A stretch of DNA of 64,000 nucleotides from Bacillota bacterium. GTDB lineage: Bacteria; Bacillota; Clostridia; Oscillospirales; Ruminococcaceae. The stretch is taken from the NCBI GenBank assembly GCA_023421245.1, contig JAEZTV010000028.1, positions 57,559 through 121,558 on the forward strand. The letters run 5' to 3'. The position numbers and the translations under genes are program-made. Positions within the stretch are counted from its first letter, which is position 1. Every line of letters starts with the position of its first letter. The notes beneath the pieces are model-generated. The model made no database searches. It saw only the letters and a program-made list of their open reading frames with translations, and was not told where the DNA came from. Below, in pieces: positions 1-8,439 of the stretch.

Positions 1-309
1 CGCAACTCTGCTGCAGCACTTAAGCCAGGAATAACGAATTTGGAGCTTCGTTTTCTCAAGGACACCATTGCAAGTAACGGTAATTACATCGCCGAGGGCA
101 CTAAGGTTTTCGTTTCTGGATATAATAAAAAGGTTGCCCCGGGAAAGGTGGAAACCGGCGCGTCAATGGACAGCTCGGCCGAATACGAGGTTACCCGGTA
201 CAGGATAATCTGTGACGGCGTTGAGGTATTGCTGATTGACAAGCTCGCAGGCGTCTACAAAGTAAACGGTATAGACTATATGCAAAAAGCAAGAGAGGTC
301 CTCGGTTAA
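1..309 (+). CDS. Phage major tail tube protein (P2 FII-like), 5' end outside window
   Basis: The reading frame is open from base 1, so this is the C-terminal ~102 residues of a longer protein. The end reads like the C-terminus of P2 FII-type tube proteins: a beta-rich segment with RYRIICDGVEVLLIDKL followed by YKVNGIDYMQKAREVLG, compared with the P2 pattern 'DGKELVEIDTIN...KVNGVD'. The protein would form the inner tube of a contractile tail. The tail chaperone gene follows after about 50 bp, the normal order in P2-like tail modules. The homology is judged from memory of the family, not from a search. Confidence 0.8.
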   Translation, partial: RNSAAALKPGITNLELRFLKDTIASNGNYIAEGTKVFVSGYNKKVAPGKVETGASMDSSAEYEVTRYRIICDGVEVLLIDKLAGVYKVNGIDYMQKAREVLG

Positions 310-356
310 CGAGGACCTTTTTGGCTTTTGCATTCAAGTGCAAAAGGAGGATAAAA

Positions 357-779
357 ATGTTTGGAAAAACAAAAACAGAAGCCGAAATCACTAAGATATC
401 CGAGGCTCCGGAAGTGCGGGAGCAGGAAGTGTCGCAGGAAGATTTTTCACCGGTAAAAAAAATGAAGTTGTCCCGGCCGATTATGATCAATGCCAGAGAG
501 TACACCGAGCTTGAGTACAATTTTGAGGACCTTACCAGCAAAGACCTGAGCATGGCCACAAAACTGATGGGCAGCTACGATATGATTAAGTTGACTCCAC
601 AAGAACTTGACCACGACTATCACTTCTTTTTATTCGTAAAAGCGGTGCAGAAAGTCAACCCTGCAATCGACTGCGCGTCCTTAATGCGGCTCAATGCAAA
701 GGACGGAATCATGGCAAGAAAGCTGGCACGCGAGTATTTTTTCATAAATTCGGAGGAGTTATCCACCCAGAACAACTAA
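357..779 (+). CDS. Phage tail assembly chaperone (P2 gpE-like)
   Basis: 140 residues. The ATG at 357 has an AAAGGAGG ribosome site 6 bases upstream. The charged N-terminus (~residues 1-40) is followed by a domain with SRPIMINAREYTELEYNFEDLTS-like content and a helical C-terminus. This matches the phage tail assembly chaperone group (gpE/gp41 type) and sits exactly between tube and tape-measure genes. These chaperones coat the tape measure during tail assembly and usually come in a short form and a frameshifted long form. Both are encoded here (see the slippery site at 737-743). The short form ends at the TAA at 777-779. Confidence 0.8.
   Translation: MFGKTKTEAEITKISEAPEVREQEVSQEDFSPVKKMKLSRPIMINAREYTELEYNFEDLTSKDLSMATKLMGSYDMIKLTPQELDHDYHFFLFVKAVQKVNPAIDCASLMRLNAKDGIMARKLAREYFFINSEELSTQNN
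737..743 (+). other. Slippery heptamer T TTT TTC for -1 frameshifting
   Basis: In the chaperone frame the codons are TAT TTT TTC ATA, so positions 737-743 form T TTT TTC, a classic X XXY YYZ slippery site. A -1 slip lets both tRNAs re-pair with TTT TTT and opens a frame that stays open to the TAG at 908-910. The site is 12 codons before the zero-frame stop. P2, lambda and many siphophages use the same strategy between tube and tape-measure genes. Confidence 0.8.
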
Positions 780-910
780 AGCAAACGATTGCCGCGATAG
801 CGGTAAACGGGTTTGCCTCAGCTGAATGGTTATATAACCTTCCGATCGACGAACTGATAGATTTTTGTGAAAACATCAATGAAGCAATAGAAAGGTCTCA
901 ACCAAAATAG
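743..910 (+). CDS. -1 frame extension of the tail chaperone (gpE+E'-like C-terminal part)
   Basis: After a -1 slip at 737-743 the frame reads HKFGGVIHPEQLKQTIAAIA and continues for 55 residues to the TAG at 908-910. I see no ATG, GTG or TTG in this frame downstream of the slip site, so it cannot be started on its own and must be made as a fusion of about 184 residues (129 zero-frame codons plus 55). The encoded segment is helical and acidic, like other chaperone extensions (NLPIDELIDFCENINEAIE). It ends 31 bases before the tape-measure start. The short form is the zero-frame product 357-779. Confidence 0.75.
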   Translation, partial: HKFGGVIHPEQLKQTIAAIAVNGFASAEWLYNLPIDELIDFCENINEAIERSQPK

Positions 911-940
911 TAGGACTACAGAAAGGAGGAGCTATAGCCG

Positions 941-2557
941 TTGGGAAAAAGAAAAGAGCTAGAAGCGCTTATATCCCTTGCGGGAAAGGTTGATCCGTCC
1001 CTGCAACGGGCGCTATTGCAGGCGTCAAAGCAAATTAAAAAAACAGGGAAAACAATCACAGGGCAAACCGGTATGATGGCCAAAAGCATGGGAGTGCTCA
1101 AGAGCGTGGGTGCCGGTGCGCTTGCTGGTGTTGCGGCGCTCGGCGCCACCGCGATTGTAGCATTTACAAACGCAGCCAAGGCGGGCATTAACTTGGCATC
1201 AGACCTTGAAGAGGTCCAAAACGTTGTAGACGTTACCTTTGAGGCAAACTCAAAAACAATAGATGCGTGGGCAAAAACAACGCTTAATGCTTTTGGTATG
1301 TCCGAGCTTAAAGCAAAGGAGTACTCGAGCTCACTTGGCTCAATGCTTAAGGCGTCGCGGCTATCATCGGATCAGACGCTCATTATGAGCCAAAACCTGA
1401 CGTCACTTATTGGAGACTTTGCAAGTTTTAAAAACCTTGAGGGTGATGAAGCGTTTTCGACTATTATGTCGCTGATGAGCGGTGAAACTGAGCCGGGTAA
1501 AAAATACGGTATTGATATGTCGGTGACCAACCTTGAAGAGTTCGCAAAACTCGCAGGGTACAAAGCAAAATTTACCGATATGTCACAGGCCGAAAAACAA
1601 CTGGTGCGATACAACTACCTACTGCAGGCTACAGCGGATGCGCAGGGAGACTTTGAGAGGACTCAGGATTCTTTTGCAAACCAAAAGAAACTTGTTGTTG
1701 AAACATTCAACCAGATGTCTGCCCAAATCATGCAAAATGCGATGCCTGAACTCACACAGATTACATCCGCGCTAATCGACTTTATGAATGATTTTGATAC
1801 AGGTCCGTTAGTGGATTTTATCACACAATTGGGAGATGCGGCAGTAGGCCTCCTGCCGGTTGTGCTACAGTTAATCCCCTTATTAACGCAGACGCTCTCA
1901 ACACTTGTCCCCTTTATCACACAATTAGCATCCATGTTAGCGCCTGCACTTAATGAGATTTTCACGGAGCTTTTTGCTGCCTTACAGCCACTAATTGAGC
2001 CCCTCTTGGAGCTAGTGACGATGCTCTTGCCACCGTTGATTATGATAATAACGGCTATCCTAAAGGCTCTTGCGCCCGTTCTTGAATTTATCGTTGTGTT
2101 TGTTAAAAAGCTGGTCGAGTATCTGATGCCGGGCATAGAAAAGATAGCGGAAAACGTGCAATGGTTAGCGGATATATTTAAAAAAGCATTTAGCTGGCTT
2201 GCGAGGTGGAGCTTTACAGGCAAAACAGACGGTGCAGGGCTGGACGAATACGCTAAAGGCGGCTTTGCATCCCGCCCATCAATATTTGGTGAAGCGGGTC
2301 TTGAAGCGGCGATACCGATTAAACCCGGGAACAGCCGCAGTCTTGCGCTGCTCAACAGAACAGCAGAATTGCTGGGAATCAGAGAAGGAACAACAGCAGA
2401 AGCTGCGGTCGGTGCTGCCGGGTTTACGCTGATTTACAATCCTACCATTAACGGGACAAGTAAATCAGAAATCGAACCAGTGCTGCGTAGCCATTATTAT
2501 GACATCAAAGAGATGATGGAGGACGCACAATTTCGACAGGAAAGGCTGGAGTTCTAG
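941..2557 (+). CDS. Phage tail tape measure protein
   Basis: 538 residues from a TTG start with a strong GAAAGGAGGA site 10 bases upstream. Tape measures set tail length and help genome ejection. Visible features: a basic coiled N-terminus, a hydrophobic stretch near residues 45-75, and a TP901-type core around 100-220 (SSLGSMLKASRLSSDQ, LTSLIGDFASFKNLEG, SGETEPGKKYGIDMS). A long hydrophobic region runs over ~285-395. The C-terminus carries EYAKGGFASRPSIFGEAGLE, seen at many Firmicute tape-measure ends. The protein is short for a tape measure, which suggests a short tail. It overlaps the next start by one base. Confidence 0.85.
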   Translation: MGKRKELEALISLAGKVDPSLQRALLQASKQIKKTGKTITGQTGMMAKSMGVLKSVGAGALAGVAALGATAIVAFTNAAKAGINLASDLEEVQNVVDVTFEANSKTIDAWAKTTLNAFGMSELKAKEYSSSLGSMLKASRLSSDQTLIMSQNLTSLIGDFASFKNLEGDEAFSTIMSLMSGETEPGKKYGIDMSVTNLEEFAKLAGYKAKFTDMSQAEKQLVRYNYLLQATADAQGDFERTQDSFANQKKLVVETFNQMSAQIMQNAMPELTQITSALIDFMNDFDTGPLVDFITQLGDAAVGLLPVVLQLIPLLTQTLSTLVPFITQLASMLAPALNEIFTELFAALQPLIEPLLELVTMLLPPLIMIITAILKALAPVLEFIVVFVKKLVEYLMPGIEKIAENVQWLADIFKKAFSWLARWSFTGKTDGAGLDEYAKGGFASRPSIFGEAGLEAAIPIKPGNSRSLALLNRTAELLGIREGTTAEAAVGAAGFTLIYNPTINGTSKSEIEPVLRSHYYDIKEMMEDAQFRQERLEF

Positions 2558-2760
2558 TGGCATTAACATATACCACAAGAGCGGGAGATACGTTTGATAT
2601 CCTCGCTCTTGATTTTTACAATGATGAATACAAAGCGAACCTGCTTATCGAAGCAAATCCTGCCTATCGAAAAGTGTTGGTGTTTCCGGCCGGGGTAAGG
2701 TTGCAGGTGCCGCGTCACGAGCAAACGGCGGCAACAACACTGCCGCCGTGGAAGAGGTGA
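2557..2760 (+). CDS. Phage tail protein X (gpX-like, LysM-type fold)
   Basis: 67 residues from a GTG that overlaps the tape-measure stop (TAGTG). The sequence pattern TTRAGDTFDILALDFY...LIEANP...LVFPAGVRLQVP is that of P2 gpX, a small LysM-like baseplate or tail-tip protein. Length agrees with the family. Translational coupling to the tape measure and the gpD-like gene directly after support the call. Confidence 0.85.
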   Translation: MALTYTTRAGDTFDILALDFYNDEYKANLLIEANPAYRKVLVFPAGVRLQVPRHEQTAATTLPPWKR

Positions 2761-2764
2761 TATT

Positions 2765-3679
2765 TTGCAGGTAATATACCAAGGCAAGGACATCTACCCG
2801 CAAATCAGCGTGCACTCTTGCGAGATTATCGACAATGCTGGCGGCAAGGCCGACAGTGTTGAGATCCAATTTAGTGATCCGGTAGGAGTATGGAGCGCCT
2901 ACAAACCAAAGCGCGGCGATACGTTGGAGGTAATTTACAAGGGGTATCGGTCGGGCATATGCATTGCGGATGCAATATCGCAAGACCGCGGAATATGCAC
3001 GGTTATGGCCACGTCTCTACCATTGAACTGTAAAACGCCACGAACTCAGGCGTGGGAAAACATAAGGCTTTTTGAATTGGCGGCAGAGATTGCGGGCCGA
3101 TATGGTTTTGTTTTTCGGCCGTACGAAGTGGAAAATTACCTCTATAAGCGCGTGGAACAGATTGGAATGACCGATTTTGCCTTTTTGACGCAACGGTGTC
3201 AATTGGAAGGATACGCACTTAAAATCACAGACAAAGCCGTTGTCATATACAACGAGCGGATGTTTGAGACAACAGCTCCTGCACGAACGATATACAAGCA
3301 CGAGGTTGACGGTGATAAGTATAATCTTAGGCAAAAAACAAGCGATATTTATAAATCTTGCGCGGTCAGCTATGGGGAACACACGGGATCAACCACAGAT
3401 AATAAAATCGAGGGATCAGATTTCGCGGTGTCTGATATTTACGTGGGCAGCGTTGCAGAGGCAAAAAGATTTTCTGCGGGGCTTCTGCGGGCAAAAAATA
3501 AACAGGAGTACACCGGTAGCATACCGATTTTGATTGACCCAAAGCTTGCGGCCGGCGTTACTATCCGACTGTCCGGATTTGGCCTTAGTGACGGAATCTA
3601 TTTTATAGAAACTGCAACGCACAACACGTCAGCTGAACGCACGATACTTAAAATCCGGCAAACACTGGAGGGATATTAG
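2765..3679 (+). CDS. Phage late control gene D protein / contractile-tail hub
   Basis: 304 residues from a probable TTG start 5 bases after gpX. The protein resembles gpD/gp27-type hub proteins, the trimeric ring that joins tail tube and spike in contractile tails. N-terminal beta domain: SCEIIDNAGGKADSVEIQFSDP. The middle contains LTQRCQLEGYALKITDKAVVIYNE, typical of the gp27-like domains. A phage-tail rather than a type VI secretion origin follows from the P2-like neighbours. The spike domain found fused to the hub in VgrG proteins is absent. A separate 65-residue gene follows. Confidence 0.85.
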   Translation: MQVIYQGKDIYPQISVHSCEIIDNAGGKADSVEIQFSDPVGVWSAYKPKRGDTLEVIYKGYRSGICIADAISQDRGICTVMATSLPLNCKTPRTQAWENIRLFELAAEIAGRYGFVFRPYEVENYLYKRVEQIGMTDFAFLTQRCQLEGYALKITDKAVVIYNERMFETTAPARTIYKHEVDGDKYNLRQKTSDIYKSCAVSYGEHTGSTTDNKIEGSDFAVSDIYVGSVAEAKRFSAGLLRAKNKQEYTGSIPILIDPKLAAGVTIRLSGFGLSDGIYFIETATHNTSAERTILKIRQTLEGY

Positions 3680-3877
3680 TTGATAACCAAAGGGATTGTA
3701 TCCGGAATCGATGGCGGTTACCGTATCCTTGTAGGTGGACGAGTATCGCTTCCGGCCGAAAAGGCAGAACATATCCACGAGCTATTGCCGGGGGATCGTG
3801 TAATTGCATTTTTTCCATCGTCAACGCTTGCTGATGGTGTAGTAATCGCGCTAATAGAGGATGGTGAAGGTAAATGA
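3680..3877 (+). CDS. Small spike-like/OB-fold phage baseplate protein (putative)
   Basis: 65 residues from a TTG start immediately after the gpD stop; it overlaps the next gene by 4 bases (ATGA). The sequence MITKGIVSGIDGGYRILV followed by LLPGDRVIAFFPSSTLADGVVIALI reads as a small beta-barrel with a 'GDRV' turn, as in the OB domain of gpV/gp5 spike proteins. Position between hub and baseplate genes fits a minimal tail spike or hub-associated plug. No search was possible, so this is an inference from position and pattern. Confidence 0.5.
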   Translation: MITKGIVSGIDGGYRILVGGRVSLPAEKAEHIHELLPGDRVIAFFPSSTLADGVVIALIEDGEGK

Positions 3878-4413
3878 TTGCAACGTTTGGCGGCAAAGTG
3901 TTTACGGTATCGCACACTAAGATATACACATTTAAAGACCTCAAATATGGTGCAAAACTTGAAACTGAGAAAACGGATGTACAAGGCGCTAAGCCAAGCA
4001 CAACAATAAAGGGCCAAGGGTTAGACAGCCTCAGTTGCGTTGTTATCCTAAGCGGAGATTTGGGTGTAAACCCAAGGCAAGAAATTGATGATTTCCGCCG
4101 AATTCTTGCTGCCGCAAAGCCTGATTTTTTTGTGTTAGGTGGCCGGCCGCTGGGTGATAATCGATGGTTGCTCGTTGATCTGCAGGCACCGTTTGAGGAC
4201 ATAAATAATGCTGGGCAAGTTGGCCGATCCGAATTAACCCTAACATTTGAGGAGTATGTGCGTCAAGGTGCTACTGCGACGACAGATGCGGCAGCCACTG
4301 GCGTGCCGGGAGCTGCTGCGGGGATCACAATAAATAACCCATACGATTACGCGGTGGCGGCTCAAAATAAAAGCGATCTAAAGAGATCAACCACGGGCAC
4401 ATTGACAGAGTAA
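3874..4413 (+). CDS. Phage tail protein U-like (gpU family)
   Basis: 179 residues, translationally coupled to the preceding gene. The segment GQGLDSLSCVVILSGDLG followed by FRRILAAAKPDFFVLGG and ends with SELTLTFEEYV matches the layout of P2 gpU (G-x-DL..L-x-G.L, G..LG.W.., F.LTL..Y). gpU acts in tail tube termination or completion. The C-terminal ~45 residues are Ala/Thr rich and probably disordered. The order differs from P2 itself, where U precedes D. Confidence 0.7.
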   Translation: MIATFGGKVFTVSHTKIYTFKDLKYGAKLETEKTDVQGAKPSTTIKGQGLDSLSCVVILSGDLGVNPRQEIDDFRRILAAAKPDFFVLGGRPLGDNRWLLVDLQAPFEDINNAGQVGRSELTLTFEEYVRQGATATTDAAATGVPGAAAGITINNPYDYAVAAQNKSDLKRSTTGTLTE

Positions 4414-4425
4414 GGGGGTAAGCGA

Positions 4426-4725
4426 GTGATTGCTGTAATTGATACTACAGATACGTCAATCGATTGGAGCGCTCGCGGAAAAGAGCGGATTACACAAAAT
4501 ATTAAAAACCTGCTAACCACGATGCGCTATGAGATTGCTTATGACCGGACGCTCGGTATAGACCCATCTATTATAGACAAGCCTCTACCGCAGGCAACAG
4601 CTCTGTACACGGCTGAAATATATCGAGTAATCGCCGATTATGAACCGCGTGCAAAAGTGCGGGAGGTCAAGATAACAACGGATGGGGAAGGAAATATGCA
4701 AGCAAAGGTGGTGATTGAACTATGA
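4426..4725 (+). CDS. Phage baseplate protein, gp25/gpW family
   Basis: 99 residues, GTG start with GGGGGTAAGCGA upstream. Key pattern: IDWSARGKERITQNIKNLL...RYEIAYDRTLGIDPSIIDKP, then EPRAKVREVKI. This is the T4 gp25/P2 gpW fold, a baseplate wedge subunit that nucleates the sheath. It overlaps the J gene by 4 bases (ATGA), as in most contractile tail operons. Confidence 0.85.
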   Translation: MIAVIDTTDTSIDWSARGKERITQNIKNLLTTMRYEIAYDRTLGIDPSIIDKPLPQATALYTAEIYRVIADYEPRAKVREVKITTDGEGNMQAKVVIEL

Positions 4726-5819
4726 GCGATATTATTTTTGTGGACTATGACCCGCAGAAAATACTCGATGATGCAGTAAAAGCAATTGAGGCGGCACTGG
4801 GGGTAAACCTATACCCGGGCGATGAGCGGAGAATATACCTTGAGCAGCTGCTGCCGATAATAGTTGGGCTCAAAAGCGACATCAATGAGAGTGCAAAGCA
4901 GAACTTACTTAGATATGCAACCGGCGAAAAACTTGATGCACTCGGCGAATTTTGGAATGTGACGAGGTTGGCGGCCCAAAAGGCCGAGACGGTTATGAAG
5001 TTTACACTATCGACTGCCATGCCGTCAAGTGTACGAATACCGGCTGGCGCTCGGGTTACTCCTGACGGTACCCTGTATTTTGCCACAGTTGCGGACCTCA
5101 CGATTGCACCGGGTGATCTGTCCGGAGAAATATTAGCTCGCAGCACAGAGGGAGGCCAAAAGTACAACGGTTTTGCCGCTGAAAAAATAACAACGATGGT
5201 TGATCCGGCGGGATTTGTACTGACCGCCAAGAACATAACCGTGAGCGCCGGCGGAACAAATGAAGAGGAGGACGACCGTTACCGTGAGCGCATCCGCCTT
5301 GCTCCTGAAAGTATATCAACCGCAGGTCCGCGTGGTGCTTATGAGTTTTGGGCAAAAACAGCATCGCCCGACATATCCGCAGTGTCTGTGACCTCGCCAG
5401 AGCCAGGAGAAGTTGTTATTAGTGTACTCCTACAGGACGGGGCAATGCCGGACGAGCAACTCCTAGAGCGAGTATCTGCGGTGCTAAATGACGAACGACG
5501 CCGCCCGCTTACTGACCATGTCACAGTACGGGCACCAAATCAAGTCGAATATGCCATAGAGTTTGAATATTACATCTCATTGGACAACCAAACAAGCGAG
5601 AGTATAATCAGGCTTGCGGTGGATGCAGCAGTCACCGAATATATTGACTGGCAGCGCTCACAACTCGGGAGGGCAATCAACCCCGATTATCTGCGCAAAC
5701 TAGTGCTTGAGGCCGGTGCTTATCGCATTGAGATGATAGCTCCGGAGTATACCGCGATTGCTCAAACAGAGGTGGCAGTGCTCGCAGGAAAAACAGTCAC
5801 ATACGGGGGGCTTGTCTGA
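4722..5819 (+). CDS. Phage baseplate J-like protein
   Basis: 365 residues, slightly longer than P2 gpJ (~302). Features: ERRIYLEQLLPIIVGLKSDINESAKQNLLRYATGEKLDALGEFWNVTR near the N-terminus, and GGTNEEEDDRYRERI...ESISTAGPRGAYEFWAKTA in the middle. Both are diagnostic for baseplate J/gp47-like wedge proteins. It is coupled at both ends, overlapping gpW and gpI by 4 bases or 1 base. Confidence 0.9.
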   Translation: MSDIIFVDYDPQKILDDAVKAIEAALGVNLYPGDERRIYLEQLLPIIVGLKSDINESAKQNLLRYATGEKLDALGEFWNVTRLAAQKAETVMKFTLSTAMPSSVRIPAGARVTPDGTLYFATVADLTIAPGDLSGEILARSTEGGQKYNGFAAEKITTMVDPAGFVLTAKNITVSAGGTNEEEDDRYRERIRLAPESISTAGPRGAYEFWAKTASPDISAVSVTSPEPGEVVISVLLQDGAMPDEQLLERVSAVLNDERRRPLTDHVTVRAPNQVEYAIEFEYYISLDNQTSESIIRLAVDAAVTEYIDWQRSQLGRAINPDYLRKLVLEAGAYRIEMIAPEYTAIAQTEVAVLAGKTVTYGGLV

Positions 5820-6475
5820 TGAATCTGTCTGATTTTGATCTCTTAAGCCTCCAGACAAAAGGTATGCGTGACGACCCTGTGACCATTGCATTATGTGCTA
5901 CATTGCAACCACTTTTCGAGCAGCTTAATGATGAGGTAAAGGCAGTAATCATTTATGCAGCAGTTGACGAGATGGACGGTGCACTGCTTGATGAATTGGC
6001 TTGGCAATTTCATCTCGATGTATACGATGCCTATGCTCCTATTGAGGTTAAACGGGCACTAATAAAACAATCTATCAGGGTACACGCGCACAAGGGCACG
6101 GTGTATGCGGTGCGGGAAGCTTTGCAAGCAGCTTTTGGTCGAGCAGTGGTACGAGAGTGGTTTGAGTATGGAGGCGCCCCTTATTTATTTCGCGTGGATA
6201 TTGACGCATCTCTCGCGGGTGTGGGAGAACGAGAAATTGCATATTGCGAGCGGGCGGCGATAGAACATAAGAATGTGCGGTCACACCTTGAGCGCATACG
6301 TATTTTTTTAACCACATACGCAAAGCTGGCAATTGGGGCGGCGACAGCAACCGGAGAAACCACGTCAATATATCCGTACATTGTTAGCGATCTGAATTTT
6401 AGCGCTCTACTGCGCAAACTTTTATATCACAAATCGGCCGAGACGGCCTACGTTTATCCGAAAGGGGATATGTAA
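5819..6475 (+). CDS. Phage tail protein I (baseplate wedge)
   Basis: 218 residues, ATG overlapping the J stop (TGATG). The N-terminal half contains LDELAWQFHLDVYD and EVKRALIKQSIRVHAHKGTVYAVREAL, the core signature of P2 gpI. This protein joins the baseplate to the tail fibre. The fibre gene starts 3 bases downstream. Confidence 0.88.
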   Translation: MNLSDFDLLSLQTKGMRDDPVTIALCATLQPLFEQLNDEVKAVIIYAAVDEMDGALLDELAWQFHLDVYDAYAPIEVKRALIKQSIRVHAHKGTVYAVREALQAAFGRAVVREWFEYGGAPYLFRVDIDASLAGVGEREIAYCERAAIEHKNVRSHLERIRIFLTTYAKLAIGAATATGETTSIYPYIVSDLNFSALLRKLLYHKSAETAYVYPKGDM

Positions 6476-6477
6476 GA

Positions 6478-7608
6478 ATGGCTCAACAGTATTTTACGCT
6501 GCTCACAGCAATAGGTATTGTCAAAATTGCCAATGCGGTGGCCACGGGAACGCAGGTTAGATTTACGTCATTTGCAGTGGGAGACGGAAACGGAGCAAAC
6601 TACACCCCGTCTGAAAACATGACAGCACTTAAAAACGAGGTGTACCGCGGCACGGTAAATGAAGTAGTCGTTGACGAGATGGATAATAAACAGCTTGTTA
6701 TAACCGGATTAATTCCTGCCGACGTCGGCGGATTTTTTGTCAGAGAGGTCGGGCTATTTGACAGCGATGGAGACATGATCGCTATCGGCAATTATCCAGA
6801 AAGCTACAAGCCGGTACCGTCAAGCGGCAGCGCGAAGGATATGGCTATTAAGATGGTTATCCTTGTATCCAACAGCGCCGCAGTTAACATCTCAATAAAT
6901 CCGTACGTAGCGCTTGCGACCATTGCCGATGTCAATGCTAAAATTGCAGCCCACAACACGGCACAAGAGGTCCATGCTGCACGCCTTGCACCGCTATTTA
7001 CCCACACAGAGAGCAAGGATATACACATCCACCACGCCACCACCTGCACCGGTACAGGCGATCGCTATGAGCTCGTCGTGCCGACGCTCGACTATCCGCT
7101 GCCGGATAAATTTGTACTCACTTTTGTACCTCACGAGGGGGTACTTGATAATGCAGTTATCGTGGTGCGAAAATCGGTTGATACGCCAGAGGAGCAAAGT
7201 ACTGTGCTGCCGCTACGCATACTAGGAGGGGTAGCCGTTGGTAGAAATGCGTTTAACGCGAATACGTCTGTAATTTTATCTGTGTCCAACGGCACGGGAT
7301 ATCTGTGTGATAGGGGCCCGTATCCTATTGTGGCACCGGCTAGCGGTACTCAGCAACTTGAGCCTAACACATTTTACAACTTTAACACTCTTAACCCGAT
7401 TTCAATTACCCTTGCTACTCCATCAGAAGTGGGCACGTGCGAATATCTTTTTACATTCGGAACTACCAGTACGATAACAACGCTGTCGCTACCATCCACT
7501 GTTTATTGGGTAAACGATGCGGCACCGGAACTATCGGCCTCCAAACGATACCTTATTAGCATTATACGCTCGGGCTCATACTTTCTCGGTTTGTGGGGTG
7601 AGTTTTAA
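6478..7608 (+). CDS. Phage tail fibre protein (gpH N-terminal type)
   Basis: 376 residues. The N-terminal ~150 residues (FTLLTAIGIVKIANAVATG, VAVGDGNG-like loop, GFFVREVGLFDSDGDMIAIGNYPESYKP) are the conserved baseplate-attachment domain of P2 gpH-type fibres. The C-terminal ~200 residues are Ser/Thr/Asn rich with beta-strand periodicity and are presumably the host-contact part. The stop overlaps the start of the next fibre-module gene. The usual collagen-like or collar repeats are missing, so the fibre is compact. Confidence 0.85.
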   Translation: MAQQYFTLLTAIGIVKIANAVATGTQVRFTSFAVGDGNGANYTPSENMTALKNEVYRGTVNEVVVDEMDNKQLVITGLIPADVGGFFVREVGLFDSDGDMIAIGNYPESYKPVPSSGSAKDMAIKMVILVSNSAAVNISINPYVALATIADVNAKIAAHNTAQEVHAARLAPLFTHTESKDIHIHHATTCTGTGDRYELVVPTLDYPLPDKFVLTFVPHEGVLDNAVIVVRKSVDTPEEQSTVLPLRILGGVAVGRNAFNANTSVILSVSNGTGYLCDRGPYPIVAPASGTQQLEPNTFYNFNTLNPISITLATPSEVGTCEYLFTFGTTSTITTLSLPSTVYWVNDAAPELSASKRYLISIIRSGSYFLGLWGEF

Positions 7609-8420
7609 TGCTGCTAGGGACAAAACTGCTTATGGGTGAAAAGTTTGTTGACCTGCCAGTAAAAAACAGACTTGAGGTATGGCTAGATGGGAGGTGGAAT
7701 ACTAAACGTGGACATTCAAACAATGCAGATGTTTGGTATGACTTATCCGGAAACGAAAACCATGGTTTGAGTAGTACCGGAAGCGGGCAGAGGAGTCTAT
7801 CAGAGACATCATTCTCTCATTGGGGGCGAAACTACCTATCTATTGACGCTCAGAACACCATAATTATGCTAGGATCAGTAAACAATGATTTAGCATACAG
7901 GGCAGGTAATGGAGAATCCACATACGCATTTAAATACACAATACAGATAGTGTTTGAGCCGGATTTTTCGTTTTATAATTACATGAACTTATGGGCGCAG
8001 GGTGCTAGCGGCGGCGGGGCTGATGGAAAGTATTACACAGTAGTTTGGATGGACAATTCTACAAATAGAACTAGCATAAGCCTACAGACCGACTCACAAG
8101 GAACTGATACAATCAAGTATTTTACTAACACATTTTCAACGACCCCAATAGTAAATTATACTGTGATGCAGAATTACCAAAAACCGCATAGGTTTAGGAG
8201 AAACAATGTTCAGGTACTAAGTGATAGCGATTGGTGGCCGGCCAGCACGAACAGGCCTTTCATACTAGGAAAGAACAATAACAATCCAACAGGAACTGGA
8301 TTTCCCTCGAACAATGCTTTCAGGGGAAAAATTTACTCCGTAAGAATCTTTAATGAGTTCTTATCCGATGCCGAGTTAGATTTACTCCATCAATACGACC
8401 AAGAAGTATTTAAAATTTGA
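7608..8420 (+). CDS. Phage receptor-binding/tail tip protein with concanavalin (LamG)-like domain
   Basis: 270 residues, ATG overlapping the fibre stop. After ~20 residues comes a lectin-like beta-sandwich pattern: LEVWLDGRWN..., VWYDLSGNENHG, and a C-terminal FRGKIYSVRIFNEFLSDAEL. This is the hallmark start and end of LamG/concanavalin-like modules in phage tip proteins. Probable role: carbohydrate binding on the host surface. The gene is visibly more A+T rich than its neighbours, as expected for an exchangeable host-range cassette. Confidence 0.75.
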   Translation: MLLGTKLLMGEKFVDLPVKNRLEVWLDGRWNTKRGHSNNADVWYDLSGNENHGLSSTGSGQRSLSETSFSHWGRNYLSIDAQNTIIMLGSVNNDLAYRAGNGESTYAFKYTIQIVFEPDFSFYNYMNLWAQGASGGGADGKYYTVVWMDNSTNRTSISLQTDSQGTDTIKYFTNTFSTTPIVNYTVMQNYQKPHRFRRNNVQVLSDSDWWPASTNRPFILGKNNNNPTGTGFPSNNAFRGKIYSVRIFNEFLSDAELDLLHQYDQEVFKI

Positions 8421-8439
8421 AATAAGGAGGGCGCAATCT

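Noticed and set aside
1663..2355. 230-codon open frame opposite the tape-measure gene
   Set aside because: Antisense shadow of a clearly coding gene; Ser/Arg-rich product and no start signal.
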